DNA of 64,000 nt from Nocardioides halotolerans DSM 19273 (lineage in GTDB: Bacteria; Actinomycetota; Actinomycetes; Propionibacteriales; Nocardioidaceae). The notes beneath the pieces were generated by a model. The model saw only the letters and a program-made list of their open reading frames with translations. It ran no database searches and had not been told where the DNA came from. The position numbers were made by a program, and so were the translations under genes. Within the stretch, counting starts at the first letter, position 1. Every line of letters starts with the position of its first letter. Below are positions 55,147 to 62,377 of the stretch, piece by piece. Location: NCBI RefSeq assembly GCF_000422805.1, contig NZ_KE383922.1, positions 35,274 to 99,273 of the forward strand, written 5' to 3'.

Positions 55147-55178
55147 GGGGCGGGATCCGAGAGATCGGATCCCGCCCC
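55147..55178. terminator. Strong bidirectional terminator hairpin between ppsA and hsp20
   Basis: A perfect 14-bp stem, GGGGCGGGATCCGA (55147-55160) / TCGGATCCCGCCCC (55165-55178), with a GAGA loop. It lies between the convergent ends of ppsA and the Hsp20 gene and could stop transcription from both sides. Confidence 0.75.
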
Positions 55179-55227
55179 GACAGGTCGGACGCCGCCGCGT
55201 GCGTGACCGGCGGTCGCCCGGAGGTGC

Positions 55228-55677
55228 TCAGGCCTCGATCGCCTCGCGCTGGGTCGAGCCCTGGACCGTCTCGTGGTCGCCGACGCCGCTGATCTGGATC
55301 TTGCGCGGCTTGGCCTTCTCGGCGACCGGCACGACCAGCCGCAGCACGCCGGCGTCGTACGACGCCTCGATGCGGTCGAGGTCGAGGTTGTCGCCGAGCA
55401 CGAGCTGCCGGCTGAACGCGCCGCGCGGGCGCTCGGTGGCGAGCATCTCCCAGTCGCCGTTGCGGGCCACCCGCTCGGCGCGGACCGTCAGCACGTTGCG
55501 CTCGACGTCAAGGTCGATCGTCTCGGTGCTGACGCCGGGCAGGTCGAACTCGATCACGAAGCGGTCGCCCTCGCGCCAGGCGTCCATCGGCATCACCGCC
55601 GGGCGGCTCGTGGTGCCGAGCAGCTGCTGGGTCAGCCGGTCGAAGTCACGGAACGGGTCGGTGGTGCGCAGCAACAT
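55228..55677 (-). CDS. Hsp20/alpha-crystallin small heat-shock protein
   Basis: A 149-residue holdase chaperone. The N terminus [20 protein letters not shown] is typical of actinobacterial Hsp18/Hsp20. The alpha-crystallin domain follows ([80 protein letters not shown]) with a short C-terminal tail. GGAGGACACC precedes the ATG. It is transcribed divergently from a MerR-family gene, the usual place of its repressor, with AT-rich inverted repeats between them. Confidence 0.94.
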   Translation of the reverse strand: MLLRTTDPFRDFDRLTQQLLGTTSRPAVMPMDAWREGDRFVIEFDLPGVSTETIDLDVERNVLTVRAERVARNGDWEMLATERPRGAFSRQLVLGDNLDLDRIEASYDAGVLRLVVPVAEKAKPRKIQISGVGDHETVQGSTQREAIEA

Positions 55678-55726
55678 GGTGTCCTCCTGACATGGTTTCG
55701 GGTGGCCGCCGAGCGGCTCACGATCT

Positions 55727-55746
55727 ATAACGCTTGTTACAGGTAA
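55727..55746. promoter_or_regulatory. AT-rich inverted repeats in the hsp20-merR divergent promoter
   Basis: TAAC-GCTT-GTTA (55728-55739) overlaps TTAC-AG-GTAA (55737-55746) in the only AT-rich stretch of the area. On the minus strand TATAGA just downstream can serve as the hsp20 -10. Overlapping dyads in this position suggest the operator of the MerR-family repressor encoded next door. Confidence 0.5.
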
Positions 55747-55804
55747 TATGTATTCCAGAACGACGAAGATTTCAACCCTGCCACGTCAGATTCCTGGAGG
55801 CCCT

Positions 55805-56110
55805 ATGGCGACGCGCGACGAGGCCGTCTTCGCGATCTCGGTGGCCGCCCGCATGGCGTCCATGGAGATCCAGAACCTCCGCGTCTACGAGCGCCGTGGC
55901 CTGGTCGACCCCGATCGCACCGCGGGTGGCACCCGCCTCTACAGCGAGGCGGACGTCGCGCGCCTGCTCCGGATCGGCGAGCTCCTCGCCGACGGGCTCA
56001 ACCTCGCCGGGATCGCGCGCGTGCTCGACCTCGAGCGCACGGTCGCGCGCCTGAAGGCGGAGAACGCCCGCCTGCGCGGCAACTGGGACGCGTCCCAGGA
56101 CATGGCCTAG
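55805..56110 (+). CDS. MerR-family regulator (HspR-like)
   Basis: A 101-residue protein with the MerR winged helix-turn-helix (FAISVAARMASMEIQNLRVY, then ERRGLVDPDRTAGGTRLYSE and DVARLLRIGELLADGLNLAG) and a short coiled coil (LERTVARLKAENARLR). The pattern is that of HspR-type repressors, which control small heat-shock protein or dnaK genes. GGAGG lies five bases before the ATG. Divergent orientation to hsp20 supports it as the regulator of that gene. Its stop overlaps the convergent cyclase gene by four bases. Confidence 0.88.
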   Translation: MATRDEAVFAISVAARMASMEIQNLRVYERRGLVDPDRTAGGTRLYSEADVARLLRIGELLADGLNLAGIARVLDLERTVARLKAENARLRGNWDASQDMA

Positions 56111-56766
56111 TCGGGCAGCGACGCGAAGGCCCGCACCGGGAACGTTGCCATGCCCGCCACCTTGACCGGCACGGCGCTGAACGTCGCGCCGGTCGGCGGC
56201 AGCGCGGACAGCCCGGTCAGGTGCTCGACGACCGGGATCTCCCGCTCCAGCAGCAGCGTGTGCACCGGCCGCTCGCCGCGCGGCGGGGTGGCGTCGATGT
56301 TGACCGAGTCGATCCCGACCAGCGCCGCGCCCTGGTCGGCGAGCCACTCCGCGGCCTCGGTGGCGAGGTAGGGGTGCTCCGGCGCGCCGTACGTCTCGGT
56401 GCCGAAGTGCAGGTCCCAGCCGGTGTGCACGAGCACCGCGTGCCCCGCGACGTCGAGGCCCTCGAACGCCGCCAGGCCGGTGGGGCCGGTGTCCTCTCCC
56501 GCGACGACCAGCGCGGGCAGCAGCGCGCACTTCTCGAGCGGCAGCGCGCTGAGGTCGTGCCCGCCGCGGAGCCGGTGCCCGGGGGTGTCGAGGTAGGTGC
56601 CGGTGTTGGCGATCATCTCGATCCGGGCGATCGCGAACTCCGTCCCCTCGGCGTAGACCTCGTGCGACGCCTCGAACGTGAGGTGGTCGGAGATCACGGG
56701 CGCGGGGAGGCCCGGGTAGGTCACCAGGCCGTGCGAGACGGTGTGGCTGAGGTCGATCAGGCGCAT
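56107..56766 (-). CDS. Cyclase family protein (KynB-like metal-dependent hydrolase)
   Basis: A 219-residue cyclase-family protein. It starts MRLIDLSHTVSHGLVTYPGL, and the metal-site signature H-x-G-T-H-x-D-x-P-x-H appears as NTGTYLDTPGH, with Asn and Tyr in place of two His. LVGIDSVNIDATPPRGERPV and VVEHLTGLSALP follow. Relatives hydrolyse N-formylkynurenine or related amides using zinc; with two altered ligands the activity here is uncertain. The ATG at 56766 gives the normal N terminus. Confidence 0.82.
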   Translation of the reverse strand: MRLIDLSHTVSHGLVTYPGLPAPVISDHLTFEASHEVYAEGTEFAIARIEMIANTGTYLDTPGHRLRGGHDLSALPLEKCALLPALVVAGEDTGPTGLAAFEGLDVAGHAVLVHTGWDLHFGTETYGAPEHPYLATEAAEWLADQGAALVGIDSVNIDATPPRGERPVHTLLLEREIPVVEHLTGLSALPPTGATFSAVPVKVAGMATFPVRAFASLPD

Positions 56767-56802
56767 CACCGCATCGTGCCAGTCGGCAACGGCCGCGCTG
56801 AA

Positions 56803-56841
56803 GGTCCGCGTTGCAGGCTCGCGTCGAAGGCTCGCGTTGAA
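56803..56841 (+). repeat. Three tandem 13-bp repeats upstream of the hemerythrin gene
   Basis: GGTCCGCGTTGCA, GGCTCGCGTCGAA and GGCTCGCGTTGAA follow one another without gaps, 29-67 bases before the ATG at 56870. The cyclase gene starts on the other side at 56766. Direct repeats in a short divergent promoter region suggest a regulator-binding array, but no protein can be named. Confidence 0.5.
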
Positions 56842-56869
56842 GGCGTGCGGCCGCGGGTACCCCCACGGC

Positions 56870-57391
56870 ATGGCCACCACCACCAAGACGAAGTCCACCG
56901 ACGCGATCGTCCACCTCAAGGACGACCACAAGGAGATCCGTCGGCTGTTCGACCAGTTCGAGAAGGCCGGCGACGGCGCCGAGAAGACCAAGGGCAAGCT
57001 CGTCGACCAGATCATCGAGCTGCTCACGGTGCACACCTACATCGAGAACGAGGTGATGTACCCGCGCGTGCGCGAGCTGCTGCCCGACCTCGAGGACGAC
57101 GTGCTCGAGTCCTACGAGGAGCACCACGTCGCCGACGTGCTGGTCATGGAGCTCTCCTCCATGAAGCCCGGCGACGAGCGCTTCGACGCCAAGACGACGG
57201 TGCTCATCGAGAACGTCCGGCACCACATCGAGGAGGAGGAGAAGGAGTGGTTCCCGAAGGTCCGCGAGGGCCTCGGGCGCAAGAGCCTCCAGGAGATCGG
57301 TGCCGAGATGATCGCCAAGCGCAAGAAGGCGCCGCGCCGGCCCTCGCAGCCCAGCGCGCTCAAGAAGACGATCGACGCCGTCGTCTCCTGA
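56870..57391 (+). CDS. Hemerythrin-domain protein
   Basis: A 173-residue four-helix protein with the bacterial hemerythrin ligand pattern: HLKDDHKEIRRLFDQFE, LTVHTYIENEVMYPRV, SYEEHHVADVLVMEL and RHHIEEEEKEWFPKVRE supply the His and Glu/Asp ligands of a di-iron site. Such HHE proteins bind O2 or act in redox, NO or iron stress. A Lys/Pro-rich tail of about 25 residues ends the protein. It is monocistronic, convergent with the FMN reductase gene. Confidence 0.92.
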   Translation: MATTTKTKSTDAIVHLKDDHKEIRRLFDQFEKAGDGAEKTKGKLVDQIIELLTVHTYIENEVMYPRVRELLPDLEDDVLESYEEHHVADVLVMELSSMKPGDERFDAKTTVLIENVRHHIEEEEKEWFPKVREGLGRKSLQEIGAEMIAKRKKAPRRPSQPSALKKTIDAVVS

Positions 57392-57406
57392 CGGGGGCGA
57401 TCGGCG

Positions 57407-58000
57407 TCAGCCGTTGAGCAGCTGCTCGAATGGCGTGACGTCCTCGTAGGGGTCGACCGCGTGGAGCTGCCGGCGCCGGAGCACGGCGTCGGTCAGCTCG
57501 CCGGCCGCGCGCTCGACGCGGTCGGACAGCCCGCGGGAGCCGAAGTCCTCCGACGCCGCGAAGACCGCGGTGGGCAGGGGAGCGGCGTGCAGGTAGGAGA
57601 ACAGCGGTCGCAGCGCGTGCTCGAGCACCAGCGAGTGCCGCGGCGTGCCCGCGGTGCCCGCCATCAGCACCGGCGTGCCATCGAGGGCGTCGGCGTCGAG
57701 GACGTCGAAGAACGACTTGAACAGCCCGCTGTACGACGCGCTGAACACCGGCGTCACCGCGATCACCGCGTCGGCCGCGGCGACCGACGCCACCGCGTCG
57801 GCCAGCGCCCCCGCCGGGAACCCGGTCAGCAGGTTGTCGGTGATCGCGTGCGCGAGGTCGCGCAGCTCGACGACCTCGACGTCCACCGCCCGGCCGGCGG
57901 CCTCCAGCGAGGACACTGCGGCCGCCGCGAGCTGGTCGGCGAGGATGCGCGTCGAGGAGGGGTTGCTCAGCCCCGCGGTGACGACCACGAGCCGGGTCAT
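57407..58000 (-). CDS. NADPH-dependent FMN reductase, LLM-partnered (CE1759-like)
   Basis: A 197-residue flavodoxin-fold reductase beginning MTRLVVVTAGLSNPSSTRIL, with the FMN-phosphate loop at SNPSSTR and IAVTPVFSASYSGLFKSFFD for isoalloxazine binding. It matches the CE1759-type FMN reductases that always pair with a luciferase-like monooxygenase. The ATG overlaps the monooxygenase stop by four bases, so the two form an FMNH2-producing and FMNH2-using pair. Confidence 0.88.
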   Translation of the reverse strand: MTRLVVVTAGLSNPSSTRILADQLAAAAVSSLEAAGRAVDVEVVELRDLAHAITDNLLTGFPAGALADAVASVAAADAVIAVTPVFSASYSGLFKSFFDVLDADALDGTPVLMAGTAGTPRHSLVLEHALRPLFSYLHAAPLPTAVFAASEDFGSRGLSDRVERAAGELTDAVLRRRQLHAVDPYEDVTPFEQLLNG

Positions 58001-59109
58001 GCGGAGACCTCCTCGGAGGTCGAGGGCTGGGCCGGGTCCGACGCCGCGGCGACACGTGCGGCGTGCGTCGGCCCCTCCGGCACGTGTGCGGGCCGCAGCG
58101 CCTCGAACTCCTTGCGCAGCACCGGCACGACCTCCTCGCCGAGCAGGTCGAGCTGCTCGAGGACGGTCTTGAGCGGCAGGCCCGCGTGGTCCATGAGGAA
58201 CAGCTGGCGCTGGTAGTCGCCGACGTACTCCCGGAAGCCGAGGGTCCGCTCGATCACCTGCTGCGGCGACCCGACCGTGAGTGGCGTCTGCTCGGTGAAG
58301 TCCTCGAGCGAGGGGCCGTGGCCGTAGACGGGTGCGTTGTCGAAGTAGGGCCGGAACTCGTCGATCGCGTCCTGGCTGTTCTTGCGCATGAAGACCTGGC
58401 CGCCGAGACCGACGATGGCCTGGTCGGCGCTGCCGTGGCCGTAGTGCTCGAACCGCTGGCGGTAGAGCGCGACCATCCGGGCGCTGTGCAAGGGCGGCCA
58501 GAAGATGTGGTTGTGGAAGAACCCGTCGCCGTAGTAGGCCGCCTGCTCGGCGATCTCGGGCGAGCGGATCGAGCCGTGCCAGACGAACGGCGGCACGCCG
58601 TCCAGCGGTCGCGGCGTCGAGGTGTAGCCCTCCAGCGGGGTGCGGAACCTGCCCTCCCAGTTGACGACGTCCTCGCGCCAGAGCCGGTGCAGCAGCGCGT
58701 AGTTCTCGACCGCCAGCGGGATGCCGTCGCGGATGTCCTTGCCGAACCACGGGTAGACCGGGCCGGTGTTGCCGCGGCCCATCATCAGGTCGAGGCGGCC
58801 GTCGACGAGGTGCTGGAGCTTCGCGTAGTCCTCGGCGATGAGCACGGGATCGGTCGTGGTGATCAGCGTGGTCGACGTCGAGAGGATGATCCGCTCGGTC
58901 TGCGCCCCGATGTAGGCGAGCGTCGCCGTGGGGTTGGAGGCGATGAACGGCGGGTTGTGGTGCTCGCCCACCGCGAACACGTCGAGACCGACCTCCTCGG
59001 CCTTCTTCGCGATCGCGACGGTGGCCTTGATGCGCTCGTGCTCGCTCGGCGTACGACCCGTGGTGGGGTCGGCCGTGACGTCGCCGACGGTGAAGATCCC
59101 GAACTGCAT
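57997..59109 (-). CDS. LLM-class flavin-dependent monooxygenase (CE1758-like)
   Basis: A 370-residue luciferase-like TIM barrel (QFGIFTVGDVTADPTTGRTP at the N terminus, DVFAVGEHHNPPFIASNPTA, RIILSTSTTLITTTDPVLIA, LVDGRLDLMMGRGNTGPVYP). It uses FMNH2 and O2; the substrate of the CE1758 family is unknown. Encoded with its FMN reductase partner. TTGAACC and a TGGTT...AACCA dyad lie in the 40 bases upstream of the ATG and may belong to the promoter or operator. Confidence 0.9.
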   Translation of the reverse strand: MQFGIFTVGDVTADPTTGRTPSEHERIKATVAIAKKAEEVGLDVFAVGEHHNPPFIASNPTATLAYIGAQTERIILSTSTTLITTTDPVLIAEDYAKLQHLVDGRLDLMMGRGNTGPVYPWFGKDIRDGIPLAVENYALLHRLWREDVVNWEGRFRTPLEGYTSTPRPLDGVPPFVWHGSIRSPEIAEQAAYYGDGFFHNHIFWPPLHSARMVALYRQRFEHYGHGSADQAIVGLGGQVFMRKNSQDAIDEFRPYFDNAPVYGHGPSLEDFTEQTPLTVGSPQQVIERTLGFREYVGDYQRQLFLMDHAGLPLKTVLEQLDLLGEEVVPVLRKEFEALRPAHVPEGPTHAARVAAASDPAQPSTSEEVSA

Positions 59110-59317
59110 GTCCGCTCCTCAGAAGTGGTTCAAGATGCAACCAGCCCAACGCCCAGGGGTGGTGGCGCATTCCCGCCCGCGCGCCGCCCCCAGCCGGTTC
59201 AGCGGGTCCCACCCGGGCGACGGCCACCAGCCTGCGGAGGCGGCCCGGGCCATGCCCGGGTGGTCCGTCCGGGTGGTTCTGCGCGCGGTCCTTTTGCCGG
59301 GGGCTGCAACCGCTTAC

Positions 59318-59447
59318 ATTTTGAACTAGAGGACGTGGAGCCCCCTGGGGAGGGAGCGCGACGGTCAGGAGCAGTCATCTGCTCGTGCCCGTCGTGTGGC
59401 GACACGGAATCTGGAAGGCGCGTCACCGCCCCGTGCGGTGACGCGCC
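59318..59447 (+). ncRNA. Candidate small RNA (unclassified)
   Basis: TACATT (near 59316) can serve as a -10 with TTGCCG upstream as -35. From there about 130 bases with several small stems (for example GTCG-N5-CGAC near 59388) run into the terminator-like hairpin at 59417-59447. No family is recognised and no T-run follows the hairpin, so this is a low-confidence call. Confidence 0.3.
59417..59447 (+). terminator. Terminator-like hairpin upstream of the lipoprotein gene
   Basis: A perfect 13-bp stem, GGCGCGTCACCGC (59417-59429) / GCGGTGACGCGCC (59435-59447), with a 5-base loop. It must end a transcript coming from the left on the plus strand, but no plus-strand gene is present there, which is why a small RNA is suggested. 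Confidence 0.55.
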
Positions 59448-59484
59448 GACCTGCCCCTCGGCGCCGACCTGCCCCTCGGCGCCG
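59443..59484 (+). repeat. 18-bp tandem repeat, about 2.3 copies
   Basis: GCGCCGACCTGCCCCTCG at 59443-59460 and 59461-59478, with the first six bases again at 59479-59484. It sits between the hairpin and the -10 box of the lipoprotein gene. Confidence 0.7.
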
Positions 59485-59494
59485 GCCGGGGTCC

Positions 59495-59500
59495 TAGGCT
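59495..59500 (+). promoter_or_regulatory. Leaderless -10 box of the lipoprotein gene
   Basis: TAGGCT, seven bases before the GTG at 59508. Confidence 0.55.
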
Positions 59501-59507
59501 CTCGACC

Positions 59508-59696
59508 GTGAAGCGCGCCGGCCTCGCCGCCCTGCTCCTCGTCGCGTCGCCACTCGTCGCGGCGTGCGGCTCCGACCCGACGTGCGACGACGTCGACGAC
59601 CTCACCGAGCAGCTGGCCGACACCGACGTCGACGACCCCGGCTACAACGACCTGGTCGGGGACCTCAACCGCGCGGCCGCGGACTGCAACGCCTGA
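59508..59696 (+). CDS. Small lipoprotein
   Basis: A 62-residue protein with a lipoprotein signal peptide: KRAGLAALLLVASPLVAAC, the lipobox V-A-A-C placing the modified Cys at residue 20. The mature part is a short acidic helix with two more cysteines (PTCDDVDD, ADCNA). It would be lipid-anchored outside the membrane. No family recognised. The GTG start is supported by a leaderless -10 box. Confidence 0.7.
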   Translation: MKRAGLAALLLVASPLVAACGSDPTCDDVDDLTEQLADTDVDDPGYNDLVGDLNRAAADCNA

Positions 59697-59741
59697 CACC
59701 CTCGCGAGACACCTCTCCGAGATCGGGCCCGGACGAGGACG

Positions 59742-60944
59742 TCAGAGGCAGCCCGCGAGCGCCTCGAGGAGCCGCTCCACGTCGCTGTCGTCGGTGTACG
59801 GCGCCAGCCCGATCCGCAGCCCGCCCCCCGCGCCGAGCTCGAGACGCCTCGCGGGCTCGTGGGCGTAGAAGGTGCCGGCCGGCGCGTTGATCCCCTGTGC
59901 GGCGAGGCGCCGCGAGACGTCGCCCGCGTCGTGGTGCGCGAACGTCGCGAGCACGGTCGGCGTGCGGGTCGCCGCGCGGGAGTGCAGCGTGACGCCACCG
60001 AGGGCCCGGAGCCCCTCCTCGACCCGCTCGCGCAGCCGGTCCTCGTGCGCCTCGAGCGCGGCCATCGACGCCTCGAGCCGCGCGCGCCGGTCGGTGGCCG
60101 CGCCGGGGGCGAGGTCGGCGAGGAACTCCACCGCCGCGGTGGCGCCGGCCATCAGCTCGTAGGGGAGCGTGCCGAGCTCGAACCGCTCCGGCACCCGGTC
60201 GGTGGCGGGCACCAGCTTGTCCGGGTCCAGTCGCTCGAGCAGCTCGACCCTGCCGGCCACCACGCCGGCGTGCGGGCCGAGGAACTTGTAGGTCGAGCAG
60301 CCGACGAAGTCCGCGCCCGACTCCGCCAGCGACACGCTGGCGTGCGGAGTCAGGTGCACGGCGTCGACGTAGACCCACGCCCCCACCGCGTGGGCCCGCT
60401 CCGCGACGGCCGGGAGGTCGGGCCGGGTGCCGATCAGGTTGGACGCGCCGGTGACGGCGACCAGCCGGGTCCGGTCGCTGAGGGCGTCGTCCAGCGAGTC
60501 CGTCGACAGCTCGCCCGTCTCCGGGTCGAAGTCGACCCACCGCACGGTCGCACCCGCAGCGGCCGCGGCGATCACCCACGGCCGCACGTTGGCGTCGTGG
60601 TCGAGCCTCGAGACGACGACCTCGGCGCCGGAGCCCCAGTCCTTCGCCATCGCCCGGCTCAGGTCGAAGGTGAGCTGGGTGAAGCTCCGCCCGAACACCA
60701 CGCCCTCCGGCGCCGCTCCCAGCAGGTCGGCCAGGGCCTCGCGGGCTCCGACCACCGCGCGCTCGGCGTTGTCCTGCGCGACGGTCAGGTCGCCGCGGTT
60801 GCTGATCGGTGAGACCAGGGTGCTGCGCACCGCCTCGGCGACGGCGTCGGGGGTCTGCGACCCGCCCGGCCCGTCGAAGAACGCCAGCCCGCTCTCGAGC
60901 GCGGGGAAGTGGGCCCGGACCTTCGCGACGTCGTAGTCACTCAT
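59742..60944 (-). CDS. Cysteine desulfurase-like class V aminotransferase
   Basis: A 400-residue PLP enzyme of the VC1184-like cysteine desulfurase-like subgroup. PLP-binding K220 is in FVGCSTYKFLGPHAG, the Asp/His pair in WVYVDAVHLTPH, and the N terminus reads FFDGPGGSQTP. In true desulfurases a Cys sits on a loop in the C-terminal third; here the matching segment (GINAPAGTFYAHEPARRLEL) has none, so cysteine desulfurase activity is doubtful. TAGTCT lies six bases before the ATG. It stands alone, not in a suf operon. Confidence 0.88.
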   Translation of the reverse strand: MSDYDVAKVRAHFPALESGLAFFDGPGGSQTPDAVAEAVRSTLVSPISNRGDLTVAQDNAERAVVGAREALADLLGAAPEGVVFGRSFTQLTFDLSRAMAKDWGSGAEVVVSRLDHDANVRPWVIAAAAAGATVRWVDFDPETGELSTDSLDDALSDRTRLVAVTGASNLIGTRPDLPAVAERAHAVGAWVYVDAVHLTPHASVSLAESGADFVGCSTYKFLGPHAGVVAGRVELLERLDPDKLVPATDRVPERFELGTLPYELMAGATAAVEFLADLAPGAATDRRARLEASMAALEAHEDRLRERVEEGLRALGGVTLHSRAATRTPTVLATFAHHDAGDVSRRLAAQGINAPAGTFYAHEPARRLELGAGGGLRIGLAPYTDDSDVERLLEALAGCL

Positions 60945-60950
60945 GGGCCG

Positions 60951-60956
60951 AGACTA
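60951..60956 (-). promoter_or_regulatory. Leaderless -10 box of the class V aminotransferase gene
   Basis: TAGTCT on the minus strand, six bases before the ATG at 60944. Confidence 0.6.
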
Positions 60957-60973
60957 GACACGGCGGTGCGACC

Positions 60974-61687
60974 TCAGCCCGTCGGCCCGAACCGCTCGAC
61001 GCGGATCGCGCCGGCCGGGACGCCGCAGTCGAGCAGCAGCGCCTCGGCGTACGACGCGAAGCGGGACGAGCCGCAGACGTAGGCGCGCTCGACGCCGGCG
61101 AGCAGCGGCGCGACCTCGGCGACGGTCGGGGCGCCGGCGGGGCGCGTGCCGTCGTCGTGCCGGGTGTAGGCGAGGGTGGCGCCGGCGCGGCCGAGCTCGT
61201 CGGCGTAGGGCAGCATCGTCGGGTCGCGACCGACCGCGACCACGCGCAGCAGGTCGGTGCGCCCGAGCCGCCGGGCGGTGCGCAGCATCGACACGGCGGG
61301 GACCACGCCGGTGCCGCCGACCAGGCAGAGCGCCGGGGTCGTCACGTCCCAGGTGAACCAGCGTCCGATCGGCCCGCGCATCTCGAGCTCGTCGCCGACC
61401 TCGACGACGTCGGCCAGGAACTCCGACACCTCTCCGTCGGGGAGCCGCTCCACGAGGAGCTCGACGAGCGGGTCGTCGTCGTCGGAGGCGACGGAGTAGG
61501 AGCGCTGGGCGACGTAGTCGTCGGGCGCCCGGAGCCGGATCAGGTAGTGCTGGCCCGGCCGGTGCCGCGGGCGGTCCTCGACGTGCATCCGCAGCCGCAC
61601 CGTGTCGGGCGTGGGCAGGGTCTTCTCGATGACCCGTCCGGTCGTCCAGGCGGTCTCGACAGCCTGAACGTCGTCGATCGCACCCAC
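60974..61687 (-). CDS. FAD-dependent oxidoreductase (ferredoxin reductase-like)
   Basis: A 237-residue flavin reductase of the FNR superfamily: FAD motif RSYSVAS, NAD(P) motifs VGGTGVVPAVSMLRTAR and YVCGSSRFA, but no 2Fe-2S ferredoxin domain. The GTG at 61687 starts two bases after the stop of the sulfite-oxidase-like gene and gives a short N terminus before WTTGRVIEKT. It very probably supplies electrons to that molybdoenzyme, a pairing seen in other actinobacteria. Confidence 0.87.
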   Translation of the reverse strand: MGAIDDVQAVETAWTTGRVIEKTLPTPDTVRLRMHVEDRPRHRPGQHYLIRLRAPDDYVAQRSYSVASDDDDPLVELLVERLPDGEVSEFLADVVEVGDELEMRGPIGRWFTWDVTTPALCLVGGTGVVPAVSMLRTARRLGRTDLLRVVAVGRDPTMLPYADELGRAGATLAYTRHDDGTRPAGAPTVAEVAPLLAGVERAYVCGSSRFASYAEALLLDCGVPAGAIRVERFGPTG

Positions 61688-61689
61688 CG

Positions 61690-62295
61690 TCAGTCGCCCT
61701 GGTAGCGCTGCTCGAGCCACGGGTCGCCGCGGTCGTGGTAGCCGTTCTGCTCCCAGAACCCGGGCCGGTCGCTCGCCATCAGCTCGAGGCGCGAGACCCA
61801 CTTCGCGGACTTCCAGAAGTAGAGGTGCGGCACCAGGAACCGCGCCGGGCCGCCGTGCTCACGGGGGAGCGGCTTGCCGCCGTACTCCCAGACGACCCAG
61901 GCCTTGCCGTCGACGACGTCGGAGAGGGGCAGGTTGGTGGTGTAGCCCGTGCTCGAGTGCGCCATGACGAACGCCGCGTCGGGCAGCGGCCCGGCCGCCT
62001 CCAGCAGCGTGTCGACGCTGACGCCGCGGAAGGCGACGTCGAACTTCGACCAGGTCGTGACGCAGTGGATGTCGCCGAGGTACGACGACTCGGGGAGCGC
62101 GTGGATCTCGTCCCACGTCCACGACGTCGGTCGCTCGACCAGCCCGTCGACCGCGAGCGACCAGCGGTCGGTGTCGAGCCGGGGCGTCGCCTCGGCGGTG
62201 AGCACCGGCCAGCCGGCGCCGGTGTCGTACTGGCCCGGTGGCAGCCTTCCCTCGTGGCTGCGGCGGCGCCCGATGAAGCCTCGGGTCACGGGCAT
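61690..62295 (-). CDS. Sulfite oxidase-like molybdopterin oxidoreductase
   Basis: A 201-residue protein with only the molybdopterin domain of the sulfite oxidase family (MsrP/YuiH-like). The molybdenum-ligand Cys is in GDIHCVTTWSKFDVAFRGV. SSTGYTTNLPLSD, GKPLPREHGGPARFLVPHLY and FWKSAKWVSRLELM complete the family pattern. No twin-arginine signal is seen, so it should work in the cytoplasm. The reductase gene directly downstream is its likely partner. GGAGGTACGCC before the ATG is the ribosome-binding site. Confidence 0.9.
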   Translation of the reverse strand: MPVTRGFIGRRRSHEGRLPPGQYDTGAGWPVLTAEATPRLDTDRWSLAVDGLVERPTSWTWDEIHALPESSYLGDIHCVTTWSKFDVAFRGVSVDTLLEAAGPLPDAAFVMAHSSTGYTTNLPLSDVVDGKAWVVWEYGGKPLPREHGGPARFLVPHLYFWKSAKWVSRLELMASDRPGFWEQNGYHDRGDPWLEQRYQGD

Positions 62296-62377
62296 GGCGT
62301 ACCTCCTGGGTGGTCGGACTCCGAGGCTTGGTGTCGCCGGAGGCCCCCATCGTTACGCATCGGTGCGCGGGGAGGGA

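Larger units (their letters stand above)
59110..59507. other. 398-bp intergenic region without a convincing protein gene
   Basis: Holds the promoter of the divergent monooxygenase gene at its left end, a GC-rich stretch of short inverted repeats around 59180-59270, a possible small-RNA promoter and body (59295-59447) ending in a hairpin, 18-bp tandem repeats (59443-59484) and the -10 box of the lipoprotein gene. Reading frames across it are short, Cys/Pro-rich and lack ribosome-binding sites. Confidence 0.6.

Noticed and set aside
59110..59310. Riboswitch in the gap before the lipoprotein gene
   Set aside because: GC-rich stems are present, but no conserved box of a known class (cobalamin, SAM, TPP, glycine) could be recognised and the gene downstream has a leaderless-type promoter.
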